Shown: positions 44,697 to 53,735, counted from the stretch's first letter. The stretch: 64,000 nucleotides of DNA from Sphingobacterium endophyticum (GCF_009733535.1 NZ_SMMI01000012.1:62001-126000), one strand, 5' to 3'. Notes: generated by a model not told the origin, from the sequence alone. Numbers and translations are program-made.

Positions 44697-45896
44697 ATGG
44701 AAGCAACAGAAAAATTATCGTTTTTATTGAACGACAAGAATCTATCAAGAGAATTAAAATTAATTGCAGAAAAGGTACTTAATAATGAGCGCATTACATT
44801 TGATGAAGGCGTTTATTTGTATGAAAATGCTGAATTAGGGTATTTAGGTGTTTTAGCAAACTATATCCGCGAGAAGAAACATGGTGATTACACCTACTTC
44901 AACCGTAATTTTCATATTGAGCCTACAAATGTTTGTGTCTATGATTGTAAGTTCTGTTCTTATTCCAGATTGATCAAGAATAGGACAGATGGTTGGGAAA
45001 TGAATGTTGATGCAATGATAGACATCGTTAAGAAATATGACGATGAACCGGTTACTGAAGTCCACATTACAGGAGGGGTGGTACCTAAGCAGAACCTTGA
45101 ATTCTATGCTGAGTTTTTCAAACGCTGTAAAGACCATCGTCCAGAACTTCATATCAAGGGATTAACTCCAGTTGAATACTTTTATATTTTCAAAAAAGCT
45201 AAGCTTAGTCATTATGATGGAATGAAATATCTTCAATCTTGTGGCTTAGATTCTATGCCTGGTGGTGGAGCTGAGATTTTTCATCCTGAGGTCCGTGAAA
45301 AAATTGCGCATGATAAATGTAATGCAGAACAGTGGTTGGACATTCATGAACAGGCACATAAACTTGGAATGCATACAAATGCAACAATGCTTTATGGACA
45401 TATTGAAGAGTTTTGGCATCGTGTAGACCACATGGAAAGATTAAGGCAATTGCAAGATAAAACTGGAGGATTTCAAACTTTTATCCCATTAAAGTTTCGA
45501 AATAAAGATAACCAAATGGATAATGTACCTGAAGTTTCTGTGGTTGAAGACCTTAGAAATTATGCCATTTCAAGGATTTACTTAGATAATTTTGCACACA
45601 TTAAAGCATATTGGGCAATGATTTCTAGAAATACTGCTCAAATGTCTCTAAGCTATGGCGTTGATGATATTGATGGTACGCTAGATGATACCACTAAAAT
45701 ATACAGTATGGCTGGTGCTGAAGAACAAACTCCTGCAATGAGTACCAAAGAACTTGTTGATTTGATTAAGAATGTTGGTAGGCACCCAATTGAGAGAGAT
45801 ACTTTATATCATGTTGTAACTGATTATAAAGATTTTGTTTTTGAAGACTCAGCTCCCAAAAAACAATATTATTCACTGCCTGTTGTCAATTCATAA
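44697..45896 (+). CDS. mqnE: Aminofutalosine synthase
   Basis: This 399-residue radical-SAM enzyme joins 3-((1-carboxyvinyl)oxy)benzoate to SAM, making aminofutalosine in the alternative menaquinone pathway. The [4Fe-4S] motif CVYDCKFC (CxxxCxxC) is near residue 76 within HIEPTNVCVYDCKFCSYSR. Segments EVHITGGVVPKQ, GLDSMPGGGAEIF and TNATMLYGHIE match MqnE rather than MqnC. mqnA, which provides its substrate precursor, is two genes downstream in the same operon. Confidence 0.9.
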   Translation: MEATEKLSFLLNDKNLSRELKLIAEKVLNNERITFDEGVYLYENAELGYLGVLANYIREKKHGDYTYFNRNFHIEPTNVCVYDCKFCSYSRLIKNRTDGWEMNVDAMIDIVKKYDDEPVTEVHITGGVVPKQNLEFYAEFFKRCKDHRPELHIKGLTPVEYFYIFKKAKLSHYDGMKYLQSCGLDSMPGGGAEIFHPEVREKIAHDKCNAEQWLDIHEQAHKLGMHTNATMLYGHIEEFWHRVDHMERLRQLQDKTGGFQTFIPLKFRNKDNQMDNVPEVSVVEDLRNYAISRIYLDNFAHIKAYWAMISRNTAQMSLSYGVDDIDGTLDDTTKIYSMAGAEEQTPAMSTKELVDLIKNVGRHPIERDTLYHVVTDYKDFVFEDSAPKKQYYSLPVVNS

Positions 45897-45909
45897 GTAA
45901 AGGATTCAA

Positions 45910-46536
45910 TTGAAAAAAACATTTTATTTCATTCGACACGGTCAAACTGACTTAAATCTTAAAGGAATAGTACAAGGAAGAGGGGTAGATAGCCCTCTCA
46001 ATGAAAATGGTATTAAACAGGCATTGGCTTTCTACAATTCCTATAAAACCATCCCTTTTGATAAAATTTACACCTCAACATTACTTCGTACACATCAAAC
46101 TGTTGCGCCATTTTTAAAACATGGGGTTCCCATGGAGCAACTTTTAGGCTTGGATGAAATTAGTTGGGGGATCTATGAAGGTCAAGAACAAACCGAAGAA
46201 ATATTGTCGGGATTTGAAAAAGTAGTGGCTTCATGGAGAAATAATAATTTGGACCTAGCTATTGAAAATGGTGAATCACCAAATCAACTGGTCTATAGAC
46301 AAAAAGAAGCCATTGATTATATGCTTAAACAGCCCGATGAAGAAACCATTCTTGTTTGTATGCATGGTCGGGCATTAAGAGTTTTGCTATGCCACCTTAC
46401 TGAAACCCCAGTATGTAATATGGACGATTTCCCTCACACCAATACGGCTTTATATAAACTGGAATATTCCAACAACAGCTTTACAATAGTTGACCATTAT
46501 AATACAAAGCATTTAGATTTTTTAGTCAATGAATAA
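45910..46536 (+). CDS. Histidine phosphatase family protein
   Basis: This 208-residue phosphoglycerate-mutase-like enzyme has the catalytic RHG motif (YFIRHGQTDLN) with the phospho-accepting His at the N-terminus. It also has STLLRTHQT, a Glu-bearing segment DEISWGIYEGQ, and the second His in VCMHGRALR. Members dephosphorylate sugar phosphates, nucleotides or cofactor precursors. The start is a TTG at 45910, the only one that keeps the first strand. The stop overlaps mqnA by 8 bases, so it is coupled to menaquinone genes, but no phosphatase step is known in that pathway. Confidence 0.85.
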   Translation: MKKTFYFIRHGQTDLNLKGIVQGRGVDSPLNENGIKQALAFYNSYKTIPFDKIYTSTLLRTHQTVAPFLKHGVPMEQLLGLDEISWGIYEGQEQTEEILSGFEKVVASWRNNNLDLAIENGESPNQLVYRQKEAIDYMLKQPDEETILVCMHGRALRVLLCHLTETPVCNMDDFPHTNTALYKLEYSNNSFTIVDHYNTKHLDFLVNE

Positions 46537-47251
46537 AATTAGAATATCTGCTGTTTCTTATACCAATACATTACCATTTTTACAGGGAATAAGAAATTCA
46601 GATGTAATGAATGATATTGAGCTTTCTGTGGATTATCCCGCTGAATGTGCAAGAAAAGTGATTGCAGATGAATCTGATATGGGAATTATTCCTATTGCTG
46701 CATTGCCAAATTTAAAAGAATATCACTTTATTGGCGACTACTGTATTGGCTCTTTGGATTATGTAGATTCGGTTTTCATCTTTTCGAAGAAACCTATTGA
46801 TGAGATTAACACGCTCTTATTAGATAAGCAGTCTCGGACTTCAAATGGATTAGCCAGAATCCTGCTTAAACATTATTGGAAAAAAGATATAGAGGTGATT
46901 ACTGAAGGTGATGCGGATGCCTTTGTTTTAATTGGCGATAGAACCTTTGGGAAAAAAGAAGAAGTTCCATATGTCTATGATATGGGGCATTACTGGAAAG
47001 AACTGACTGGTTTGCCTTTCGCTTATGCTGTTTGGGTTTCAAATAAAAAATTACCTGAAAGTTTTGAAAAGAAATTCAATGAAGCCTTAGAAGACGGGAT
47101 CTCAAGACCTGATGATGTAATTCCTGGACTTCCAATATTTCCGAATTTTGATTATCACAAATATCTAAACGAAAACTTAGATTATCATTTAGATCACAAT
47201 AAAAAGAAAGCTATCGAAAAGTATCTCGAATGGTATAAAGAATTGGATTAA
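46529..47251 (+). CDS. mqnA: Chorismate dehydratase, menaquinone biosynthesis
   Basis: A 240-residue periplasmic-binding-protein-like enzyme that removes water from chorismate, the first committed step of the futalosine menaquinone route. The opening RISAVSYTNTLPFLQGI and the segment DMGIIPIAALPNL are family features, as is LPFAYAVWVSNK. It overlaps the phosphatase gene by 8 bases and shares the operon with mqnE. A perfect terminator follows. Confidence 0.88.
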   Translation: MNKIRISAVSYTNTLPFLQGIRNSDVMNDIELSVDYPAECARKVIADESDMGIIPIAALPNLKEYHFIGDYCIGSLDYVDSVFIFSKKPIDEINTLLLDKQSRTSNGLARILLKHYWKKDIEVITEGDADAFVLIGDRTFGKKEEVPYVYDMGHYWKELTGLPFAYAVWVSNKKLPESFEKKFNEALEDGISRPDDVIPGLPIFPNFDYHKYLNENLDYHLDHNKKKAIEKYLEWYKELD

Positions 47252-47290
47252 AAAAAGAGCGGGATTTCTTAAAAATCCCGCTCTTTTTTT
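47251..47290. terminator. Bidirectional terminator
   Basis: A 17-bp perfect stem pairs 47251-47267 (core AGAGCGGGATTT) with 47273-47289 around a five-base loop, with runs of A and T on both sides. It ends the mqn operon and the convergent DUF423 operon. Confidence 0.9.
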
Positions 47291-47298
47291 TAATCATT

Positions 47299-47676
47299 TT
47301 ATTTTAAAAATGACAATAGGAGCATTAACCATCCTATAATCATTAGTAATCCTCCTAAGGGAGTAATAGGGCCTAAAAATCTAAGGTTGACCTTCAGCAG
47401 GTCTTTTAAACTTAAAAAGTAGATGCTTCCAGAGAATAAGATACATCCCCCAAATATTCCATAATATGCCCAATTCTCCATGCTGCCATCGAATTTTAAA
47501 TGAAATCCAATAATCAACAGTGTAATTGCTGCATACATTTGATAGCGAACAGCAACTTCAAAAGAGGCCAATCTTTCTTCAGTTAATACTTTTTTCAAGG
47601 CATGAGCACCGAATGCTCCAAAAATAATAGATAGTATACCTAATATTGCGCCTGTAACTAATGCTATTTGGTTCAC
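47299..47676 (-). CDS. DUF423 inner-membrane protein
   Basis: A 125-residue membrane protein with four helices and the DUF423 signature (GAFGAHALKKVL, then FEVAVRYQMYAAITLLIIG, and a Gly-rich GGCILFSGSIYFLSL). Function unknown. It starts 8 bases after the rhodanese-thioredoxin gene and is the last gene of that minus-strand operon. Confidence 0.85.
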   Translation of the reverse strand: MNQIALVTGAILGILSIIFGAFGAHALKKVLTEERLASFEVAVRYQMYAAITLLIIGFHLKFDGSMENWAYYGIFGGCILFSGSIYFLSLKDLLKVNLRFLGPITPLGGLLMIIGWLMLLLSFLK

Positions 47677-47684
47677 AAGAATTT

Positions 47685-48386
47685 TTAGTTGGTAGTTTTA
47701 TTGATTTGAGCTAATATTTCACCCTCGGTAGGAACACCGGTCTTATTCCAAATAATTTCTCCTTTTTGGAAAAGCAATAGCTGAGGAATACCGCGAACAT
47801 TTAATGCTTTCATTAAGGTTTTATTTTGATCGGCATCAATCTTAACCACCTTAACTTTATTAGATTGTTCCTTTTCAATTTTCTCTATAGTAGGTTTTAA
47901 CTCCTGGCATGGAACACACCAAACCGCAGAAAAATTAACAAGTACGACATCTGAAGAATGAATGATTTTCTCAAAATCATCAGTTGTTAACCCCTTGACT
48001 TCTTCATTGTTATCTGGTTTTATCTCAGGTTTTTCTGCATTTCTCCAATCCATCATCCCACCTGAATAATCGTAAACTTTAAACCCTTGCTGAGTAAGAA
48101 ATTCAGAGGCTTGCTTGCTTCGACCTCCTCCTAAACAATAAACATATACAGGTTGATCTTTGTCAAGTGTTTTTATTGCTTTCTCAAATTTTGATCTTTC
48201 TTTCCAATCGATGTTAACTGAATTTGGCATATGACCGCCTTTATATTCTTCAGCAGTTCTGACATCTAAAATTTGAGTTTGTGGTTTTGCAATAACTTTT
48301 TCCATGGTTTCTGCATCCACTTTTTCTTGTGCATTGGTCGAAAGGAATGTTATGCCAAGGAATAATAAAATTAAATATCGTTTCAT
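47685..48386 (-). CDS. Exported rhodanese-thioredoxin fusion protein
   Basis: This 233-residue protein has a cleavable signal (MKRYLILLFLGITFLSTNA), a rhodanese domain and a thioredoxin domain. In the rhodanese domain (about residues 25-110), ILDVRTAEEYKGGHMP precedes the loop VYCLGGGRS with its catalytic Cys. In the thioredoxin domain (about 125-230), the active site is FSAVWCVPCQEL, a CVPC redox pair. A sulfur-transfer Cys and a dithiol in one periplasmic chain suggest persulfide or disulfide handling. It lies between the YjdM-like and DUF423 genes, 22 and 8 bases away. Confidence 0.87.
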   Translation of the reverse strand: MKRYLILLFLGITFLSTNAQEKVDAETMEKVIAKPQTQILDVRTAEEYKGGHMPNSVNIDWKERSKFEKAIKTLDKDQPVYVYCLGGGRSKQASEFLTQQGFKVYDYSGGMMDWRNAEKPEIKPDNNEEVKGLTTDDFEKIIHSSDVVLVNFSAVWCVPCQELKPTIEKIEKEQSNKVKVVKIDADQNKTLMKALNVRGIPQLLLFQKGEIIWNKTGVPTEGEILAQINKTTN

Positions 48387-48408
48387 GTTAAATTGCTTGA
48401 ATAAAAAA

Positions 48409-48984
48409 TTATCCTTTTCTAAGGTATTTAGTTAATATAACGATGGTTTGACCCTCAATCTTGCCTTCTATTTGTTCTGTATTGTCATGAACAAGTCGAA
48501 TGTTCTTAACTACCGTACCTAGTTTTGCAGAAATACTGGATCCTTTAACATCTAATGTTTTGATTAATACGACAGTATCTCCTTCAAACAACCTTGTGCC
48601 ATTTGAATCTTGGTGAAATTCTACTAATGCTTCTGATTCATGATCACCTGTTTTTTTCGCCCATTCTAAAGTGTCATCATCAAGATATAGGATTTCCAGA
48701 TTATCACTTGCCCAACCTTCATTTCTCAACCGGCTTAACATTCTCCAAGCTGTAACTTGTACTGGCAAATATTCAGACCACATGGTTTCTCCCAAAACTT
48801 TCCAATGTGCTGAATCAATTTGTTCGGTTTTTTCTATCTGACTTCTGCAAACAGAACATATCAATATACTGTTATCTAATGAAGGTGTTGAAGTAGGAGG
48901 AACCTCATAAAGATCAAGGTTTTCAGTTGATCGGCACAATTCACATTGGTTCTCACTTCTATTTTTCAGATCGTCTAATAACAT
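48409..48984 (-). CDS. PhnA/YjdM-like zinc-ribbon protein
   Basis: A 191-residue protein with an N-terminal zinc ribbon (CELC and CSVC, about residues 15-45). Its C-terminal PhnA-type SH3-like barrel is seen as LFEGDTVVLIKTLDVKGSS, then KLGTVVKNIRLV and ILTKYLRKG. Despite the historical name, this family has no proven phosphonate function. A middle region (EWAKKTGDHESEALVEFHQD) is also conserved in longer members. It is the first gene of the unit with the rhodanese fusion and DUF423. Confidence 0.85.
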   Translation of the reverse strand: MLLDDLKNRSENQCELCRSTENLDLYEVPPTSTPSLDNSILICSVCRSQIEKTEQIDSAHWKVLGETMWSEYLPVQVTAWRMLSRLRNEGWASDNLEILYLDDDTLEWAKKTGDHESEALVEFHQDSNGTRLFEGDTVVLIKTLDVKGSSISAKLGTVVKNIRLVHDNTEQIEGKIEGQTIVILTKYLRKG

Positions 48985-49132
48985 ATGTTTGGTAATAAAA
49001 TAATGAATTCAAAGATAAGCATTTTAAATGAGGGGAATGAATTGTACCTTAGAACTAAGTTATGGCTATTTATATGCTATGGCAAAGAATTTGTAGTGTA
49101 ACCAAAACAAACTAAAATTAAATAGAAAACTT

Positions 49133-49999
49133 ATGAAATGGCAAGGCGGCCGTCGAGGCGGAAATATTGAAGATCGTAGAGGTATGTCCGGGGGACAAAA
49201 ACTTACCCTTGGGGGAATAGGGGGAGTGATTGTATTGATTATTGGCTTTTTAATGGGCGGAGATCCGAACGATCTTTTAAATCAAATGGGACAAAGTCAA
49301 CAAGGATCAGTCAATGAACAAGGAGAATACCAATCTACCCCTGAAGAAGATAAATTAATGGATTTTGCAGATGTAGTCTTGGCAAGTACCGATGATGTTT
49401 GGACAAAAATTTTTCAGGAAAATGGTAAATCGTATCCAAAACCAACCATGGTAATCTACACGGAAGGCACGCAAACTGAAGGTTGTGGTATGGGACAGTC
49501 TGCATTTGGACCATTTTATTGCCCAGGAGACCAAAAAGTTTATCTTGATTTAAGTTTCAATAGAGAATTAGCACAAAAATATGGTGCTAAAGGAGAATTC
49601 GCTTTGGCATATGTAATTGCACATGAAGTCGGACACCATATACAGAACATTTTTGGTGTGCTTTCCCAAACCAATTCACTAAGATCTAAATTAAGCGAAC
49701 GAGAAAACAACAAAATATCTGTAATGACTGAACTTCAAGCAGATTTTTATGCTGGTGTTTGGGCGCATTATCTAAATAAATCAACGGATGTTGAGATCAC
49801 TTACGATGATATAGTTGAAGGTATGCGTGCGGCAGCTGCAGTAGGAGATGATCATATTCAAGAACAAGCGTATGGTCAGTCTAATCCGGAATCATTTACC
49901 CACGGTTCTTCTGAACAACGTATGTATTGGTTTAAAAAAGGATATGAAACTGGAGATCTTAACGCCGGAAATACTTTTGATGATCCAAGTTTACAATAA
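49133..49999 (+). CDS. YpfJ-like neutral zinc metallopeptidase
   Basis: A 288-residue membrane-anchored protein. The basic N-terminus (KWQGGRRGGNIEDRRG) precedes one membrane helix (about residues 25-45). The zinc motif HEVGHH is near residue 165, preceded by the YpfJ patch SAFGPFYCPGDQKVYLDLSF. A third-ligand candidate Glu follows in ELQADFYAGVWAH. Substrate unknown. It is a single gene, 1 base from the convergent LuxE-like gene end, without a terminator between them. Confidence 0.87.
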   Translation: MKWQGGRRGGNIEDRRGMSGGQKLTLGGIGGVIVLIIGFLMGGDPNDLLNQMGQSQQGSVNEQGEYQSTPEEDKLMDFADVVLASTDDVWTKIFQENGKSYPKPTMVIYTEGTQTEGCGMGQSAFGPFYCPGDQKVYLDLSFNRELAQKYGAKGEFALAYVIAHEVGHHIQNIFGVLSQTNSLRSKLSERENNKISVMTELQADFYAGVWAHYLNKSTDVEITYDDIVEGMRAAAAVGDDHIQEQAYGQSNPESFTHGSSEQRMYWFKKGYETGDLNAGNTFDDPSLQ

Positions 50000-50000
50000 A

Positions 50001-50981
50001 CTATTGGACTAAGAGGTTGCATCCTCTGATATCTGAATTGTCAAACCTACCCAGGATTTCAAAGGAACCATCTTGATGGAATTTTCCTAAATCTTGAGTA
50101 GCAATAAAAGAACAGGAATTATAATTGGCCAAATCAATGACATTTATAGCTCCTGTTTTTTTATTGTCTAACAGGGTTAACGGGTCATTCGTATCTCTGA
50201 TCAGGACCTTCATCCAATCAGGAGTAAAGAATAACCCGAATCCTTCTGAATATCCTTGTGATAATAATTCCGTCATTCCATATTCTGAATGAATGCTTGC
50301 GACGTTAAATCCTTTGCAAAGAATAGCATGCAACTCCTCTCGGATCATTTCTTTCCTTTTGCCTTTCATTCCACCTGTTTCCATAACAATAAGCTCAGGA
50401 AAATCTATTTGAAATCTTTCAACAAAATCTAATAGTGCGTAGGTAACTCCAAATAAAATTGTTTTAGTCTTGTTTTCTTTAAGCTTATTGAGGGTATTGG
50501 CTAGATCTTCATGGTTATATAAAAAATAGCCGCTTTCTGGTTGATTAGAATTTTTGATTAAATCATCAATCATATAAATGAGGGATGAACCTGATCGTTC
50601 TAAATAGGATGGAAGGAGTGCAACAATCGCTATGTCCTCCACATTTCCATAAAACTTTTCAAATGTTTTTCTGAAGCTTTTAATATACAATTCTGTATCT
50701 GCTACTAAATGCCTGCTCGTTATCATTCCTGTTGTACCCGATGAAGTAAAGATGACTTCAGCATTTTTGTTATCGACAATAATATCTTGACTTTTAAAAA
50801 ATTGAATAGGTAAAAAAGGAATATTTCGGTAATGATTTACATGCATCGGGTTTATTCCTAAAATATCAACAAACTGTCCATACACGGGATTGTTTTTAGC
50901 TTGAAATCTAAAAATATCTAGGGCTAGCTCATTAAATTCTATCTCCGTTTTGATGTTAAATATTTTATCTGTTGTTCCCAT
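50001..50981 (-). CDS. LuxE-like acyl-protein synthetase/acyltransferase
   Basis: A 326-residue member of the adenylating LuxE/PaaK group. The ATP-binding loop FTSSGTTGMITSRH is near residue 83. Further features are the IPFLPIQFFKSQ segment before it and a downstream EYGMTELLSQ, the adenylation motif. It lacks the full C-terminal domain of acyl-CoA synthetases. Relatives activate fatty acyl groups for transfer to a protein thiol; the partner is not visible. It lies downstream of fabG on the same strand, but a terminator separates them. Confidence 0.83.
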   Translation of the reverse strand: MGTTDKIFNIKTEIEFNELALDIFRFQAKNNPVYGQFVDILGINPMHVNHYRNIPFLPIQFFKSQDIIVDNKNAEVIFTSSGTTGMITSRHLVADTELYIKSFRKTFEKFYGNVEDIAIVALLPSYLERSGSSLIYMIDDLIKNSNQPESGYFLYNHEDLANTLNKLKENKTKTILFGVTYALLDFVERFQIDFPELIVMETGGMKGKRKEMIREELHAILCKGFNVASIHSEYGMTELLSQGYSEGFGLFFTPDWMKVLIRDTNDPLTLLDNKKTGAINVIDLANYNSCSFIATQDLGKFHQDGSFEILGRFDNSDIRGCNLLVQ

Positions 50982-51038
50982 TGCTGCAAATATACGATTA
51001 CTGTTTTTCTAGAGGAGATATAAGCTGTATTCCAATAA

Positions 51039-51064
51039 AAAAGACTTCCACAAGGAAGTCTTTA
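51039..51064 (-). terminator. Terminator of fabG
   Basis: AAAGACTTCC at 51040-51049 pairs with GGAAGTCTTT at 51054-51063 around ACAA; on the minus strand it is followed by further T residues. Confidence 0.8.
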
Positions 51065-51087
51065 TATGATTTCTAAATTAATTATTT

Positions 51088-51831
51088 CTACAACATTCCG
51101 CCACAGACAGGAATAACCTGACCAGTGATATAAGCAGATAAATCTGATGCTAAAAATAAACAGGCATTGGCTACATCTTCAGGTTGGCCAGCACGTTTTA
51201 ACGGGATATTTGCTTCCCATCCTTCAACCACCTTTGGATCCAATACATCTGTCATTTCGGTACGGATAAATCCTGGTGCTACGACGTTCGTGCGAATATT
51301 CCTTGAACCTAATTCTTTCGCTAATGATTTTGAAAATCCAATGATACCAGCTTTTGATGCAGCATAGTTTGCTTGTCCAGCATTCCCTTGTACACCTACT
51401 ACTGAACTCATGTTGATAATGCTTCCTTTACGGTTTTTCATCATGACTTTGGAAGCAGCTTTGGAGACATTGAAAATCGATTTTAGGTTGATATTGATTA
51501 CATCGTCCCAGTTTTCTTCTGTCATTCGCATTAATAAGCCATCTTTTGTAATTCCAGCATTGTTTACAACGATGTCTAAAGTCCCAAAATCAGCAACGAT
51601 ATCATTGATTAGTTTATCAGCTTCATCAAATTTTGAAGCATCTGAACGGTATCCCTTTACTTTTGTTCCGAATTGTTCAAGTTCTTTTTCCAAGGCTTGG
51701 CCTTTTTCTACCGATGATAGATATGTAAATGCTACATTTGCACCATTTTCTGCAAATACTTCCGCAATTTTACGACCTATTCCTTTTGATGCCCCTGTAA
51801 TTAAAGCTGTTTTTCCGGCTAACAATTTCAT
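51088..51831 (-). CDS. fabG: 3-oxoacyl-ACP reductase
   Basis: A 247-residue short-chain dehydrogenase that reduces 3-oxoacyl-ACP with NADPH in fatty acid elongation. The cofactor loop TGASKGIGRKIAE, the NNAGITKDG motif, the catalytic Ser in NMSSVVGVQGNAGQ and YAASKAG (Tyr, Lys) are all present. The C-terminal end GGML is typical of FabG. It is monocistronic with its own terminator. Identity as the main FabG rather than a paralogue is likely but not proven. Confidence 0.9.
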   Translation of the reverse strand: MKLLAGKTALITGASKGIGRKIAEVFAENGANVAFTYLSSVEKGQALEKELEQFGTKVKGYRSDASKFDEADKLINDIVADFGTLDIVVNNAGITKDGLLMRMTEENWDDVININLKSIFNVSKAASKVMMKNRKGSIINMSSVVGVQGNAGQANYAASKAGIIGFSKSLAKELGSRNIRTNVVAPGFIRTEMTDVLDPKVVEGWEANIPLKRAGQPEDVANACLFLASDLSAYITGQVIPVCGGML

Positions 51832-52040
51832 ATTAAAATATTAATGTTCGTTAAATTAATGTCCACAAAAGTGGAAAATAAACTGCATAATACAAAAAAT
51901 GAATAGCATTAGAAAGTGTTGAACAGTAAAAAAAGTGGCTATATGGTAGAATTGAATAAGCAAGTAGGTATTTATTGATAAAATCACAAATATTTGAAAC
52001 GTTTCTGACAAATTTATTCGCTTTAATATAAACCGAATAT

Positions 52041-52048
52041 TAATTTTG
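52041..52048 (+). promoter_or_regulatory. Bacteroidota -7 box for mqo
   Basis: TAATTTTG lies 17 bases before the ATG at 52066. Confidence 0.5.
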
Positions 52049-52065
52049 TATTTCATTTAAAAACC

Positions 52066-53562
52066 ATGGGTAAGAAAACAAAGAAAACGGAAGTAGATGT
52101 CGTATTAATTGGTGGAGGGATCATGAGTGCGACGCTAGGTACGTTAATTAATGAGCTAAGTCCTGATATTAATATTGAAATAATTGAACGTTTAGATGTT
52201 GTTGCTGCGGAAAGTTCTGATGCATGGAACAATGCCGGTACAGGTCACTCGGCGCTTTGTGAATTAAACTATACACCAGAACAGCCTGATGGAAGTGTTA
52301 AGATTGACAAAGCAATTAATATTGCTGAACAATACGAAATCTCTAAACAGTTCTGGTCTTACCTTGTCGAAAAAAATATCATTAAGAATCCAAGCCATTT
52401 TATTCGTAAAGTACCTCATATGTCTGCCGTTTTTGGTGAAAAGGATGTAAAGTTCTTGAAGACTAGATTCGAAACCATGACTAAACAGAATTTGTTCAAA
52501 GGGATGGAGTACACCGAGGATAAATCATTGTTGAATGAATGGGTACCTTTGATGATGGATGGAAGGGATAAAAATGAAGCAGTTGCTGCAACTAAAATGG
52601 ACATCGGAACAGATGTTAATTTTGGAGCTTTGACTAAAGATTTGATTACTTACCTGGATGGAAAAGATAATATTAAATTATCCTTGAATCAGGAGGTTAA
52701 AGACATAGATCGTGAAGATGATGGTCGTTGGGAAGTTGAAGTGAAAGACTTGAAAACTGGTCAAAAACGCGAAATTCTTGCGAAATTCGTATTTATAGGC
52801 GCTGGTGGCCACTCCTTATTATTATTAGAAAAATCCGGTATTCCTGAAGCAAAAGGGTATGGAGGGTTCCCTGTAGGTGGTCAGTGGTTAAGATGCAATA
52901 ATCCTGAGATTATTAAAGCTCATCATGCTAAAGTATATGGTAAAGCATCTGTAGGTGCTCCGCCAATGTCGGTGCCTCACTTAGATACTAGATATATCGA
53001 TGGTAAGCAAGCCTTGTTATTTGGACCTTATGCTGGATTCTCTACAAAGTTCCTGAAAAAAGGTTCTTATTTTGATCTTCCTGCTTCCATTAAATTGTCG
53101 AATATTAGGCCTATGCTGTCTGCAGGTTTAGACAATCTTCCCTTGACAAAATATTTGATTACTGAGGTTATGAAAAAACCTCAAGATAAACTAGACTCAT
53201 TAAAACAATTTATGCCTACTGCAAAGATGGAAGATTGGGAAATTGAGAAGGCTGGTCAACGTGTGCAGGTAATTAAAAAAGACCCTAAACATGGTGGGAT
53301 TTTAGAATTTGGTACTGAGGTAGTATCGAGTGCCGACGGCTCAATTGCGGCATTATTAGGTGCTTCCCCTGGAGCTTCAACTTCAGTAGCCATTATGATT
53401 AGTTTATTGAAAAGATGTTTCCCTGAACGTGCAAAATCAGACTCGTATCGCAAGAAATTACGTGAGATGATTCCATCTTGGGGTAAAAAACTAAATGATG
53501 ATGCGGCCTTATGTGACTCAACCCGAGAACGTACTTCTGCAATCTTACAATTAGATAAATAA
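52066..53562 (+). CDS. mqo: Malate:quinone oxidoreductase
   Basis: A 498-residue FAD enzyme that oxidises malate to oxaloacetate and passes electrons to (mena)quinone at the membrane. The N-terminal FAD fold VLIGGGIMSATLGTLINEL is followed by the Mqo signature AWNNAGTGHSALCELNYTP. LFGPYAGFSTKFLKKGS and the C-terminal SPGASTSVAIM segment are also typical. Length is standard. The TPP riboswitch of the next transcription unit starts about 10 bases after the stop. Confidence 0.93.
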   Translation: MGKKTKKTEVDVVLIGGGIMSATLGTLINELSPDINIEIIERLDVVAAESSDAWNNAGTGHSALCELNYTPEQPDGSVKIDKAINIAEQYEISKQFWSYLVEKNIIKNPSHFIRKVPHMSAVFGEKDVKFLKTRFETMTKQNLFKGMEYTEDKSLLNEWVPLMMDGRDKNEAVAATKMDIGTDVNFGALTKDLITYLDGKDNIKLSLNQEVKDIDREDDGRWEVEVKDLKTGQKREILAKFVFIGAGGHSLLLLEKSGIPEAKGYGGFPVGGQWLRCNNPEIIKAHHAKVYGKASVGAPPMSVPHLDTRYIDGKQALLFGPYAGFSTKFLKKGSYFDLPASIKLSNIRPMLSAGLDNLPLTKYLITEVMKKPQDKLDSLKQFMPTAKMEDWEIEKAGQRVQVIKKDPKHGGILEFGTEVVSSADGSIAALLGASPGASTSVAIMISLLKRCFPERAKSDSYRKKLREMIPSWGKKLNDDAALCDSTRERTSAILQLDK

Positions 53563-53571
53563 TATTTAACT

Positions 53572-53712
53572 CTTATGGGGTGCTAATATGTCCTGCCTCC
53601 AGGCGGGACATATTTTAGGCTGAGATTATACCCAATTCCATCTTTTGTGGAATGAACCTGATCCAGGTAATGCTGGCGTAGGTATTTAATTAAACCTTTA
53701 GCTCCCCATAAG
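53572..53712 (+). promoter_or_regulatory. TPP riboswitch (THI element)
   Basis: All conserved parts are present: GGGGTGCT (53577-53584), a long P3 hairpin (ATATGTCC...GGGACATAT), GGCTGAGATTATACCC, a second hairpin (ATTCCA with TGGAAT), and GAACCTGATCCAGG with TAATGCTGGCGTAGG ending near 53682. Downstream, CCCCATAAG (53704-53712) is a perfect complement of CTTATGGGG (53572-53580), which includes the P2 guanines. It could be an extended closing stem or a switching strand. The riboswitch lies 24 bases before the pnuT start and should reduce expression when thiamine pyrophosphate is plentiful. Confidence 0.93.
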
Positions 53713-53735
53713 GATATTCTTAATACCCCTTATTC

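Noticed and set aside
51856..52056. 66-codon minus-strand frame in the fabG-mqo gap
   Set aside because: It is AT-rich with repeated Phe, Ile and His, has no promoter, and runs antisense over the mqo -7 box; most likely chance.
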